A stretch of DNA of 54,039 bases from Candidatus Cloacimonadota bacterium (GTDB lineage: Bacteria; Cloacimonadota; Cloacimonadia; Cloacimonadales; Cloacimonadaceae): the NCBI GenBank assembly GCA_020532515.1, contig JAJBAY010000004.1:1-54039 (forward strand), in the 5' to 3' direction. Under the pieces are notes generated by a model. It was given only the letters and a program-made list of their open reading frames with translations, was not told the origin of the DNA and ran no database searches. Of this stretch, positions 42,370 through 51,588 are shown one piece after another (the first letter of the stretch is position 1; every line of letters begins with the position of its first letter). The position numbers were made by a program, and so were the translations under genes.

Positions 42370-45300
42370 ATGTATAAAACTACCGATCCAAAAGAAAATC
42401 CTCGGGATTTCGAGGCCCGCATCCGTGCATATTGGGAAAAGCACGCCTTAGCCCAAAAAAGCGTCGATTTCAGGGAAGGAAATCCGCAATTTATATTTTA
42501 CGAAGGCCCGCCCACGGCAAACGGCAAGCCCGGTATTCACCATGTACTGGCTCGCACCTTGAAAGATACAGTCTGCCGCTACAAGACCATGACCGGTTTT
42601 CAGGTAAAACGCAAAGCCGGCTGGGATACCCACGGACTTCCTGTGGAGATCGAAGTGGAAAAAGCTCTCGGTCTGGAAGACAAGCGCGGTATCGAAGAAT
42701 ATGGCGTGGAAGAATTTTGTGCCAAATGCCGGGCTTCAGTATTTTCTTATGAAAAGCTCTGGCGTGAAATGACCGAGCTCATGGCCTATTGGATCGATCT
42801 GGACAATCCCTATATCACTTTGGACAATGACTATATAGAAAGCGTTTGGTGGATTTTAAACGACTTTTTCCAGCGCGATCTGATCTATAAAGCGCATAAG
42901 ATCGTGCCTTATTGCCCCTCTTGCGGCACACCTCTTTCTTCCCACGAAGTGGCTCAAGGCTATCGTGATGTGGAAGACCCCTCCGTCTATGTGCGTTTCA
43001 AAGCCTTGGGCGAGGAGAATACCTGGTATCTGGCCTGGACCACTACGCCCTGGACTTTGATCTCCAATGTGGCGCTGGCGGTGCATCCAGATAAGACTTA
43101 TGTGAAAGTACTGCATCACGGGCAGAATCTCATCCTGGCCAAAGCGCGTCTGGAGGTTCTGGACGGCGACTATGAGATCCTCGCCGAAATGAAAGGCTCC
43201 GCTCTGGAGCGCCGCTCTTATGAGCCGCTCTTTAGCTATGTGCCAGTGGATAAACCGGCCTGGTTCATCGGCCTCGCAGATTATGTATCCATGAGTGATG
43301 GCACAGGGATCGTGCACACAGCTCCGGCTTTTGGCGCTGATGACTACAGTCTGGGCACGAAATACGATCTGCCTTTTGTCAATCCGGTGGATGCAGAGGG
43401 GAAATTCGAAGCAGCGGTTACCCCTTGGGCCGGCATCTTCGTAAAAACTGCGGATAAAGAGATTATTCGCCACCTGAAAGACAGCGGCAAGCTCTATCGC
43501 CGCGAGCAGATCAAGCACAATTATCCTTTCTGCTGGCGTTGCAGCAGCCCCCTGATCTATTATGCCCGCGAGAGCTGGTATATCCGCACCACGCAGTTCA
43601 AAGACCAACTGATCGAGAACAACAAAAAGATAGATTGGTATCCCTCCTTTGTGGGAGAAAAACGCTTTGGCGAATGGCTGGAAAACAACGTGGATTGGGC
43701 GCTTTCCCGCGACCGCTTTTGGGGAACTCCGCTCAATATCTGGGTCTGTGAAGACTGCGGACACAAGAGCTCAGTAGGCTCTCGTGCCGAACTGGCCCAA
43801 AAAGGCAAAATGGAATCCGGCGCAGCAGTGAGTGAAGATATCGAGCTGCACAGACCTTATATCGATGAAGTAAAGCTGGCTTGTGAGAAATGCGGATCTG
43901 TAATGCATCGCACCCCGGAAGTGATTGACTGCTGGTTTGATAGCGGAGCCATGCCCTTTGCGCAGTGGCACTATCCTTTTGAAAATAAAGAGCGCTTTGA
44001 GACCGAGCTGTTCCCGGCGGATTTTATCTCGGAAGGGATAGATCAGACCCGGGGCTGGTTTTACAGCATGCTCACCATCTCCACCCTCTTTAAGGGGGTA
44101 TCTTCCTACAAAAGCTGTCTGGTAAACGACATGGTTTTGGATAAAAAGGGTCAAAAGATGAGCAAAACCAAGGGTAACAGCGTGGATCCCATCGAGCTAA
44201 TGCACGATTATGGCGCCGATGCCATCCGCTGGTATCTTCTGGAAGTGAGCCCGCCTTGGGTACCCACCCGCTTTGACGTGGACGGTGTGCGCGAGACCAT
44301 CAGCAAGTTCATTGGAACCCTGAAAAACGTTTATGCCTTTTACGCAACCTATGCGAATATAGATAATTTTGATGCCGGTAGCTATCCCACAGACTGGGAA
44401 AGAGATGCCGAGATCGATCGTTGGATCATCTCACGTCTGCAGAGCCTCATCAAAGATGTACGCGAATATACTGAGATCTACGAATTTACCCGCAGTGTAC
44501 GGGCTATCCAGGACTTTGTGATCGATGAACTCTCAAATTGGTATGTACGCCGCAGTCGCCGCAGATTCTGGTCTTTTGAACTGAGTGAAGACAAGATCCA
44601 GGCCTATCGCACCTTGTATATGGTGCTGCTTGAGATCAGTAAACTCATTGCCCCCTTTGTGCCCTATCTGGCTGAAGAGCTTTTCCAAAACCTCAAAGGT
44701 GGGGAAAGCGTGCATCTGGCGGATTACCCGGTGAGTGAAGCGCAGTACATAGATGCAGAGCTTCAGCGTGATATGCAGGCTGTGATCGACGTGGTATCGT
44801 TGGGACGCACAGCCCGGGGCGAGAGTAATCTCAAGATTCGCCAGCCTTTGGGCGTGATGTATGTGCCGGGCAAATTGCGCGAGTCTTTGGACAAGATGCT
44901 CGATTTGATCAAGGAAGAAGTGAATATCCAGCAGATCAGGTATGTAGAAACAGACAGCGACTTTGTGCAGTATGAGCTGAAACCAGATTTTAAGGTGATG
45001 GGCCCCAAGTATGGCAAGCAGATGAAGGCTATCGCAGCCTATTTGCAGAAGGCAGATTCCGCTCAGGCTCTGCGTGATTTTGCCGCAAAAGGCTCTTTTG
45101 AATTTGATTTAAATGGCGAGCACGTCACCCTCTTGCCGGAAGACTTGCAGGTGCAGATTCTCCCGCGGGAAGGCTATGTCTTTGCCAGCATGAAAGATAT
45201 ATTTATCGCTCTGGATACTGAGCTCAATGAAGAGCTGATCCTGGAAGGTTATGCCCGCGAACTGATCAATAAGATCCAGTTTTCCCGTAAGGAGCAAGGC

Positions 45301-45495
45301 TTTGAGATCATGGACCACATCAGTATTTCCTACTGTGGGGATGAGCAGATCGATAAAGCCATTGCCAATCACAAAGACTATATCATGAGCGAGACTTTGG
45401 CCGAGGAAATGGTAAAACAGGACGATCCCTGTCTGCCTCAGATAGATATTAACGGCAAAGAGATCGGCTTGAAGGTGACCAAGAATCATGCCTAA
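42370..45495 (+). CDS. ileS: Isoleucyl-tRNA synthetase, IleRS2 type with GxHH motif
   Basis: The 1041-residue enzyme charges tRNA(Ile). In the HIGH position the sequence is PGIHHV, i.e. Gly55-Ile-His57-His58 (bases 42532-42543): the first and third residues of HIGH are exchanged. KMSKT is at 596-600. An editing domain (WTTTPWTL near 222; GTGIVHTAPAFGADD), Cys pairs in CPSCG, CWRC and CEDCG/CEKCG, and a long C-terminal region with a late I-rich domain give the eukaryote-like IleRS2 layout. IleRS2 enzymes generally resist mupirocin. No T-box leader is seen. The frame overlaps a possible upstream start of the next gene. Confidence 0.96.
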   Translation: MYKTTDPKENPRDFEARIRAYWEKHALAQKSVDFREGNPQFIFYEGPPTANGKPGIHHVLARTLKDTVCRYKTMTGFQVKRKAGWDTHGLPVEIEVEKALGLEDKRGIEEYGVEEFCAKCRASVFSYEKLWREMTELMAYWIDLDNPYITLDNDYIESVWWILNDFFQRDLIYKAHKIVPYCPSCGTPLSSHEVAQGYRDVEDPSVYVRFKALGEENTWYLAWTTTPWTLISNVALAVHPDKTYVKVLHHGQNLILAKARLEVLDGDYEILAEMKGSALERRSYEPLFSYVPVDKPAWFIGLADYVSMSDGTGIVHTAPAFGADDYSLGTKYDLPFVNPVDAEGKFEAAVTPWAGIFVKTADKEIIRHLKDSGKLYRREQIKHNYPFCWRCSSPLIYYARESWYIRTTQFKDQLIENNKKIDWYPSFVGEKRFGEWLENNVDWALSRDRFWGTPLNIWVCEDCGHKSSVGSRAELAQKGKMESGAAVSEDIELHRPYIDEVKLACEKCGSVMHRTPEVIDCWFDSGAMPFAQWHYPFENKERFETELFPADFISEGIDQTRGWFYSMLTISTLFKGVSSYKSCLVNDMVLDKKGQKMSKTKGNSVDPIELMHDYGADAIRWYLLEVSPPWVPTRFDVDGVRETISKFIGTLKNVYAFYATYANIDNFDAGSYPTDWERDAEIDRWIISRLQSLIKDVREYTEIYEFTRSVRAIQDFVIDELSNWYVRRSRRRFWSFELSEDKIQAYRTLYMVLLEISKLIAPFVPYLAEELFQNLKGGESVHLADYPVSEAQYIDAELQRDMQAVIDVVSLGRTARGESNLKIRQPLGVMYVPGKLRESLDKMLDLIKEEVNIQQIRYVETDSDFVQYELKPDFKVMGPKYGKQMKAIAAYLQKADSAQALRDFAAKGSFEFDLNGEHVTLLPEDLQVQILPREGYVFASMKDIFIALDTELNEELILEGYARELINKIQFSRKEQGFEIMDHISISYCGDEQIDKAIANHKDYIMSETLAEEMVKQDDPCLPQIDINGKEIGLKVTKNHA

Positions 45496-45514
45496 GAACC
45501 CGGAGGCTACCACG

Positions 45515-47536
45515 ATGCAGTACTGCTTGAATTGTGGGGAAAAGATCCCCGAAAAGGCGAAATTCTGTCCTTTTTGCGGAGAGAATGTGGTGTTGGATGA
45601 ACTGCACAAGCCAGCAGTAGAAAAGGAAGCTGCCCAGGAAATTAAGCCGAAAGCAGAGGCCCCGGTCTCCAGCCCGGAAACTGACAAAAACATCACCTTG
45701 CTGAATCCCGGTGATAGCTTTGAGGGCTACAAGATCCTACGCATGATGAATAAAGACAAGGAAGGCATCAAGTACATAGCCGAGAAAAACGGCAAAGAAC
45801 ATGTACTCAAGATCTTCTTCAAATCCAGCTTCCACAATATGGACAGCCTCTTTGGCATCCAGATGAGGCTGAACAGACTGAACCATATCCAAGATGCCCA
45901 CATCGCCAAAGTGACCGAGGTAAATCAAAGCCACTCCCCGGCTTTCATGGCTGTGGAATATGTGCATGGGGTTTCTCTGGCTGAAATCAAGCAATACAAT
46001 CCCGAACGTCTAACTGAAGAGCTGGTGAGGGAAATTGCCAAAAAACTGATTAAAACTGTGATGCAGGTACGCAAACATGGCCTCAGCATCTCAGATCTGC
46101 AGCTCAGCAGCATCATGATAAAAGACAATTCAGAGCCCGTAATCCTTTCCAGTGGCATTGGCTACAATGAAGAGGATGAGCGGGAGGATATATTTATTAT
46201 AGGCACCGTCATCGCACAGCTACTTGCCACCAACCCTCTGTACCGGAATATATATAACCCGGATCGCCTTAGACTCAATAAATTTACGAAGATAGTAGGC
46301 GTGACCATGGCTCTGAATAAAATCCTGGCCGAAAGCCTGCATCGCAATGTCTCGCAGCGCTTTGGGAGCTTGGATAAATTCTATACGGCAATCGACAAAC
46401 TGGGCCCTGTGGAGGGTGCGGAAATATGCACCGTGCAAGATACCAGCTTCCTGGATCCCGATAAAAAGCAAGAAGATATCATGCCCAAATCCAGAATCGA
46501 GATTGGTTTCTGGATTCTGATCGGCGTGGTGGTAGTGCTGATGATCCTGCTTTTTACCACAAACATCTATAAGGTAATCTTTGGTGCAGATGAAGATAAG
46601 CTGCAATTCACCGGATTTGTCTGGGGAAAAGACTCTGTAGAAGACAGCCTCGCCCAGCGCATCGAAGATGCCCAGGGGACAGTAAACAGCTCGGAACCGG
46701 TTTTGACTACCTATGGTCAATTAAAGGGCAGCACGCTGGACGAGAGACAGGATCCCAGACGTCTGCCCGCTGTGCCCCAAAGCAAAGACGCCAGCTCTGC
46801 ACCGGTGATCAAGCCATCACAACCGGGAAGGAACTTCGTAAGAATCGAGCCTTCCACTTTTGGTTTTGGCAGATTGGGCGAAAACCTGGCGCATAACGTA
46901 TCTATATCTGCATTTTACATCAGCAAATACGAGGTGACCCAAGGCGAGTGGAGCCGTTTTATGAAGCCTGCCAATGCCACCAATTTTGGAGAAGATCTTC
47001 CTGTGGATAATGTGAGTTGGTTCGACATCGCCATATACTGCAATGGGCTCAGTGAAGCGGAGGGACTTACTCCCGCCTATCGCATCCGGGGGCTGGGTGC
47101 TTCCCGGGTGGTGAGTTGCGATTTTAACGTCAATGGTTACCGTTTGCCCACCGAAGCCGAATGGGAAGTGGCTGCAAAAGCCGGGAAGCTATATAATTAC
47201 AGTGGTTCAAATGACCCTGCCGATGTCGCCTGGTATCGGGATAACTCCGCCGGCAAATTGCGTAAACCAGGTGGCAAAAGCCCCAACGATTTTGGCATCT
47301 ATGATATGAGCGGAAACGTCTCAGAATGGGTCTGGGACTGGCTGGATGCAAACTACCCAAATTCTTTGACCACATTTATCAACCCCACCGGACCGGAGAC
47401 CGGAACTCAAAAGACCATCCGCGGCGGCAATGTGATGAACAGCGAAGGCCGCAATCTGAATATTCTCTGGCGCGAGCGGGGTGACCCTAATAAGGGATAT
47501 CAATTCGTGGGGTTCAGGCTGGCAAGAAGTAAGTAA
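45515..47536 (+). CDS. Zinc-ribbon / pseudokinase / transmembrane / FGE-sulfatase fusion protein
   Basis: The 673-residue protein has four parts. A double-CxxC zinc ribbon (Cys4, 7, 18, 21: YCLNCGEK, FCPFCGEN) comes first. A Ser/Thr-kinase-like domain spans about 65-300. A transmembrane helix (about 331-350) and a FGE-sulfatase/SUMF1 domain (about 435-673: YISKYEVTQGEW, NGYRLPTEAEWEVAA, YDMSGNVSEWVWDW, GFRLARSK) follow. The kinase part keeps the beta-3 Lys (Lys99, HVLKIFF) and the catalytic-loop Asp194, but HRDLKxxN reads ISDLQLSS and DFG reads SSG, so it is a pseudokinase. I chose ATG 45515 with GGAGG 8 nt upstream; ATG 45488 lies inside ileS. The kinase part would be cytoplasmic and the FGE part external. 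Confidence 0.9.
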   Translation: MQYCLNCGEKIPEKAKFCPFCGENVVLDELHKPAVEKEAAQEIKPKAEAPVSSPETDKNITLLNPGDSFEGYKILRMMNKDKEGIKYIAEKNGKEHVLKIFFKSSFHNMDSLFGIQMRLNRLNHIQDAHIAKVTEVNQSHSPAFMAVEYVHGVSLAEIKQYNPERLTEELVREIAKKLIKTVMQVRKHGLSISDLQLSSIMIKDNSEPVILSSGIGYNEEDEREDIFIIGTVIAQLLATNPLYRNIYNPDRLRLNKFTKIVGVTMALNKILAESLHRNVSQRFGSLDKFYTAIDKLGPVEGAEICTVQDTSFLDPDKKQEDIMPKSRIEIGFWILIGVVVVLMILLFTTNIYKVIFGADEDKLQFTGFVWGKDSVEDSLAQRIEDAQGTVNSSEPVLTTYGQLKGSTLDERQDPRRLPAVPQSKDASSAPVIKPSQPGRNFVRIEPSTFGFGRLGENLAHNVSISAFYISKYEVTQGEWSRFMKPANATNFGEDLPVDNVSWFDIAIYCNGLSEAEGLTPAYRIRGLGASRVVSCDFNVNGYRLPTEAEWEVAAKAGKLYNYSGSNDPADVAWYRDNSAGKLRKPGGKSPNDFGIYDMSGNVSEWVWDWLDANYPNSLTTFINPTGPETGTQKTIRGGNVMNSEGRNLNILWRERGDPNKGYQFVGFRLARSK

Positions 47537-47816
47537 TTGTGCTGTCAGCTTTTGACACCAGGGACCAAGCCGCTGGATCGAACTTGCTTCCGGCATAGTT
47601 AGAGCTGTATTAGAACCGGATTAAATGGAAAAGGAAGAGTTGAGTTTTCTGCAAGCGCATGATCTGGCGGCCGCGGAAAAAGAAAGATTAGATGTTTTTT
47701 GCTTTGAAAAAGAGCCGGAATAAAAGGATAGAGTCCCCACACTGTGGGAAAACTGGCAAAATAAAGCGACATTGCTTATTTTGTCTATATAAACAAAGAT
47801 ATAGGATGAAGTTTTA
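47537..47816. other. Spacer before the GNAT gene
   Basis: No convincing gene is seen. A 32-codon frame at 47625-47723 (MEKEELSFLQAHD...) lacks a ribosome site. A small perfect palindrome CCCACA-C-TGTGGG occurs at 47736-47748, and TATATA at 47786-47791 could be a -10 box for the next gene. Confidence 0.4.
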
Positions 47817-48242
47817 ATGAAAGAAGTAAGATATAAGATAGTGAAGAATGCGGATAGCTCCCGCATTTTGCACTTATACAGGGCTGCAGGTTGGTGGCAA
47901 CAGGAAGATCGGCCCGAGGACATAAAAACCATCGACGCTATTATTGCCAATAGTTTCTGCTTTGTAGTAGCCATCTATGAGGGTGAAATTATCGGTATGG
48001 GCAGAGCGATTTCAGACGGAGTGAGCGATGCCTATATCCAGGATGTAACTGTTTTGGAAGAGTATCGGGGCCAGGGCTATGGCAAGGGCATCGTGCACAA
48101 GTTAGTGGAGTATCTGCGGGAGCAAAAGCTGCAGTGGATCGGCCTCATCTCAGAGCCAGGCTATGAGAGCTTTTACACAGCTCTGGGCTTTGGTGTGATG
48201 AAGGATTATACTCCCTTTCTGTTTTCAAACGAGGAAATATGA
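47817..48242 (+). CDS. GNAT family N-acetyltransferase
   Basis: The 141-residue protein has the GNAT fold: GWWQQEDRPED near the N-terminus, a central FVVAIYEGEIIGMGRAISDG strand pair, acetyl-CoA-binding motif A VTVLEEYRGQGYGKGIV (77-93), and a late ESFYTALGFGVMKDYTPF. It should transfer an acetyl group from acetyl-CoA to an amine; the substrate is unknown. It is co-translated with the DUF2156 gene (ATGA overlap), which has a related acyltransferase fold. Confidence 0.9.
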   Translation: MKEVRYKIVKNADSSRILHLYRAAGWWQQEDRPEDIKTIDAIIANSFCFVVAIYEGEIIGMGRAISDGVSDAYIQDVTVLEEYRGQGYGKGIVHKLVEYLREQKLQWIGLISEPGYESFYTALGFGVMKDYTPFLFSNEEI

Positions 48243-49156
48243 CAGAGCAAACAGTGATGCCGGGGCTCAATCGGTTGGAAATCTCACACACTCTGATGCT
48301 CCGCGAATACCTGAGCAAATACCCCCGGGAAAACTGCGATTATACGATCACAAACCTCATCACCTGGGGCGAAATCTATGATAACCACTTTCTTCTGTGC
48401 AAAGAGCGGCTGGTGATCTTCAATCCCCAGTATCAGTATGTCTATTTTCCGGTAGGAGAATACCTGACGCCCCTGGAGCTCAAGGACATGGTTACATGCT
48501 TTCAGAAGTACTACCCCGAAGCCAAAATGATCCTGATTCCCAAAGAGTACATCGATGAATACCCCGATTTGCAAGACTATTTCGACATCAATGAAGACAG
48601 GGATTGGGCAGATTACATCTACAGCGCCGAAGATATGGTGGAAATGCGGGGCAAGAAGCTGGCCAAGAAAAAGAACCTGATCTCACAATTCCGGCGGGCT
48701 TATCCGAACTATAAAGTGATGAAAATCACCGAAGACAGACTACCGGTAATCATGAGTTTTACCCACAAATGGCGGCGGGACCGCGATGCCGAAGGCGCTT
48801 ATCTGATGACGGAATTGCAGGCGATCGAGAACACTATCAAACACTGGAATCAGCTTCCCGTGGATGGGATTATCATCTGTCTGAATAACAGGATTGCGGC
48901 TTACTCTATCTTCAGTCCGCAGACCCTGGATATGGCGACAGTGCATTTTGAGAAGTTTGACCCTTACAAAAAAGGCTCTGCTCAAGTGGTGACCTGGGAG
49001 ACGGCGCGCTATTTATTGGACAATTATCAATGGATCAATCGCGAGCAAGATATCGGTCTGGCGGGGCTGAGACACGCTAAGATGAGCTATATTCCGGATC
49101 GTCTGGCTCCTTTCTTTGGGTCGATACTAAAAGCAGATAGCACACCAGCCACATAA
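48239..49156 (+). CDS. DUF2156 (GNAT-fold) protein
   Basis: The 305-residue protein belongs to the DUF2156 group, related to the C-terminal part of lysylphosphatidylglycerol synthase (MprF). It has NCDYTITNLITWGEIY (33-48), GKKLAKKKNLISQFRRAYPNYKV (about 139-161) and a late QDIGLAGLRHAKMSYIPD. No membrane helices are present, unlike MprF. A tRNA- or acyl-dependent transfer reaction is possible but unproven. Its 3' end overlaps the convergent gene by 80 bases. Confidence 0.85.
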   Translation: MTEQTVMPGLNRLEISHTLMLREYLSKYPRENCDYTITNLITWGEIYDNHFLLCKERLVIFNPQYQYVYFPVGEYLTPLELKDMVTCFQKYYPEAKMILIPKEYIDEYPDLQDYFDINEDRDWADYIYSAEDMVEMRGKKLAKKKNLISQFRRAYPNYKVMKITEDRLPVIMSFTHKWRRDRDAEGAYLMTELQAIENTIKHWNQLPVDGIIICLNNRIAAYSIFSPQTLDMATVHFEKFDPYKKGSAQVVTWETARYLLDNYQWINREQDIGLAGLRHAKMSYIPDRLAPFFGSILKADSTPAT

Positions 49157-50075
49157 GGAAAAGGGCCACCCCAAAGGTCAAGATCCGCGAGGGTTGCGGG
49201 ATAACAACCATCTGCCAGAATACGGGATAGCTATCGGCTTTTTGCCAGCGGTTGCGCATCTGCAGAATCTGGCTATCCTCTTGGAATTCCAACAGCTTAG
49301 TGAGTTGTTTGATATGGCTTTGATGCTCTGCCCGGCTGGCTTTGTGGCCTTTCAAATCATAGTAGCTGTAGCCATGATAATCAAATTCGGGCAGTTTTTC
49401 TTTGAGCGCATTCAGCCCCTTGTAATACAAGCTTTTGGCAAAAGGATCGCGGGTCTGTTCATAATAGGACTGCAGCTCAATGAGCACGCCCATCATGCCG
49501 CTCAGCGTATAATAGGGCTGCGGCGAGGGATATTGCATATACCAATAGCTGCTATCGGAGAGCGCATGCGTAAGGCCCGCAGCCTGGGGGCTGAGGCTAT
49601 TTAGGGTGCGCTGGGCTTTGCTATAGATCTTTAGATCCCGCTGCATGCCGGCCCGGGCGACCAGGACGTTCATCAGCACCGCTTGGCTGAGGGCAGATTG
49701 CCAGGGTGCTTTTTGTGCGTATTTTGGTAAATCATAGCTGTAATCGATGAAGCTGGTGGAATCAGTCTCGTTAAGCTGGGCAAGCAGCCAATCTGTGAGG
49801 AGGATAAAGTCTGCCTCATTGCCGCTGAGGCGGCGCTTTAGATCGGCCTCCTGAGCGGCACGAGCTACTATCAAGGGATCGTAATGCCGCTCCTGTTTGC
49901 CGGTTTCCTGCATCGGAATGCCATCCTCGTCATAAGTGCTGAAAGATCTGCCCAAGAGTTTAGCACTGCCTTGTCCGAGCAGGCTAAGGATCTGCGTTTC
50001 TGCTACTTGCCAGATTACGCTGACAAAGAGCAGGGAGATCAACGCGCTAAAGAGGGCTATATTTTTTCTGCTCAT
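49077..50075 (-). CDS. Membrane-anchored glucuronyl C5-epimerase-like protein
   Basis: The 332-residue protein has transmembrane segments at the N-terminus (about 6-28) and C-terminus (about 300-320). The region between resembles the C-terminal domain of D-glucuronyl C5-epimerase: ETGKQERHYDPLIVARAAQE, APWQSALSQAVLMNVLVARA, and YSYYDLKGHKASRAEHQSHI with QLTKLL after it. Such enzymes flip uronic acid residues in polysaccharides. Conserved Tyr and His of the family are kept, but the epimerase call rests on motif reading. It starts within the stop of the znuB-like gene (4-nt overlap) and is probably the last gene of that operon. Confidence 0.7.
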   Translation of the reverse strand: MSRKNIALFSALISLLFVSVIWQVAETQILSLLGQGSAKLLGRSFSTYDEDGIPMQETGKQERHYDPLIVARAAQEADLKRRLSGNEADFILLTDWLLAQLNETDSTSFIDYSYDLPKYAQKAPWQSALSQAVLMNVLVARAGMQRDLKIYSKAQRTLNSLSPQAAGLTHALSDSSYWYMQYPSPQPYYTLSGMMGVLIELQSYYEQTRDPFAKSLYYKGLNALKEKLPEFDYHGYSYYDLKGHKASRAEHQSHIKQLTKLLEFQEDSQILQMRNRWQKADSYPVFWQMVVIPQPSRILTFGVALFLMWLVCYLLLVSTQRKEPDDPEYSSS

Positions 50076-50860
50076 CTTCTCCCCTTTTTGAAGATAAAGC
50101 TCAAGGTGTAAAGCAGGGCCTGGCAGACCACGATGGTGGCTCCGGTGGGTAGATTCAAAGCGAAAGATACGGCAAAACCTGCCAAGGCAGAAATAATGGC
50201 CACAATCACAGAGATAAAGATGGCTTTATAGAGTTTGCAGGTGAGATTGAAGGCCGTCACAGCGGGCAGGATGAGCTGGGCTGTAACCAATATAATCCCT
50301 GCACTTTTGAGGTTGAAGACTATATTGGCTGCCAAAAGCAGGTAAAAGATCTTGTCCACGGCCTGGGTGCGAATGCGAAAGACCTTGGACATCTCCGGGT
50401 TGTAGCTCAGGTAAAACAGCTCTTTGTAAAAGAAGAGCACATAGGCGATATTCAGCACATTGAGCAGGCCCAAAGCCCAGAGCTCGGAAGCTGAGATCAG
50501 CAGTACATTACCAAAGAGGTAGCTGGCCAGATCGAAGGTATAGTCTTGCTTCAGCGAGATCAGGATGATGCCCAGAGCCATGGACAGCGACAGGAAGATG
50601 GTGATGGTATTGGCTTCCTGAATCTTGTATTTCTGGGAGAGCCAGGATATGCCCAAGGCTACTATGCTCACAAACATCCAGGCGCCAAAGGTGAGATTGA
50701 GCCCGGAAATCATGGCCAGCGCGATGCCGGCAAAGGCAATATGGGAAAGCGCTTCACCCATGTAAGAGATGCGCCTCAGCGTTACATAGGGCGCAAAGAT
50801 GGCCAGAGAAATCCCGCTCAATACGGCTCCGACCAGGGCAGAGATCAGAAAAAGTGGCAT
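50072..50860 (-). CDS. znuB: Metal ABC transporter permease (ZnuB/MntB type)
   Basis: The 262-residue protein has about eight hydrophobic helices and the family sequences RRISYMGEALSHIAFAGIALA (29-49), GAWMFVSIVALGISWLSQKY and SAGIILVTAQLILPAVTAF. It forms the membrane channel for Zn2+ or Mn2+ import. Its start shares one base with the stop of the ATPase gene (TGATG). The metal cannot be told from the permease. Confidence 0.92.
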   Translation of the reverse strand: MPLFLISALVGAVLSGISLAIFAPYVTLRRISYMGEALSHIAFAGIALAMISGLNLTFGAWMFVSIVALGISWLSQKYKIQEANTITIFLSLSMALGIILISLKQDYTFDLASYLFGNVLLISASELWALGLLNVLNIAYVLFFYKELFYLSYNPEMSKVFRIRTQAVDKIFYLLLAANIVFNLKSAGIILVTAQLILPAVTAFNLTCKLYKAIFISVIVAIISALAGFAVSFALNLPTGATIVVCQALLYTLSFIFKKGRR

Positions 50861-51588
50861 CAGTATTCCTTTTCGATGAGGCGTACACTATCGCCAAAAG
50901 TATTGCGAATGACTTCGGCATTGATGAGTTCGGCGTTGTTATGGCAGTGCAAACGCCGGTTCAGACAGATCAGGAAAGTGCAGTATTTGGACAGGGTGTG
51001 CAGGTCGTGGGAGACTGTGATGATGGTCTTGCCGGCTTCATTGAACTTCTTGAGCAGCTTGAAGAAACTGGTGACCCCGGGGCGATCGATACCGGCCTCA
51101 GGTTCGTCCAAAATCAGGTATTTGCTGTCTGTGAGGATGGCGCGGGCCAGGAGTACACGTTGATATTCTCCTCCGGAAAGGCTGCCAATCTGAGCTCCCG
51201 CCTTTTCCCCGATTCCACACATGTGCATCACTTCCACGGCTTTGGTTTCGTGCTCCTTATTGAAGCGCCGGCCCCAAGGCAGAGTACCAGCCATGCCCAT
51301 CAATACTATGTCCCGTGCCGTAGCGGGAAAGCTGCGGTCAAATTCTTCTCTTTGGGGCAGATAGCCAAAGCTGTTCGCCTTCAGCCATTTCTTCTGGGGA
51401 ATGCCGTCTATTATAACGCTGCCTTCCTGCATCTCGATCAGCCCCAAGAGCAGCTTGATCAGGGTGGATTTGCCCGCTCCATTGGGCCCGATGATGGCGG
51501 CAAACACACCATCCGGGATCTCGAGATTGATATCCTCGAGGATGGTTTTATTGGCAATCTGGTACTGCAGGTCCTTGAAACTGATCAT
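50860..51588 (-). CDS. znuC: Metal ABC transporter ATP-binding protein (ZnuC/MntA type)
   Basis: The 242-residue ATPase has Walker A GPNGAGKS (about 34-41), the signature LSGGEYQR, Walker B LILDEPEAGID and the switch His in VSHDLHTL. It drives uptake through the permease. I chose the ATG at 51588 (MISFKDLQ); a longer frame starting at 51615 lies within znuA. It overlaps znuA by one base (TAATG). Confidence 0.94.
   Translation of the reverse strand: MISFKDLQYQIANKTILEDINLEIPDGVFAAIIGPNGAGKSTLIKLLLGLIEMQEGSVIIDGIPQKKWLKANSFGYLPQREEFDRSFPATARDIVLMGMAGTLPWGRRFNKEHETKAVEVMHMCGIGEKAGAQIGSLSGGEYQRVLLARAILTDSKYLILDEPEAGIDRPGVTSFFKLLKKFNEAGKTIITVSHDLHTLSKYCTFLICLNRRLHCHNNAELINAEVIRNTFGDSVRLIEKEY

Noticed and set aside
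47625-47723. 32-codon ORF before the GNAT gene
   Set aside because: It has no ribosome-binding site, no recognisable motif and no evidence beyond being open.
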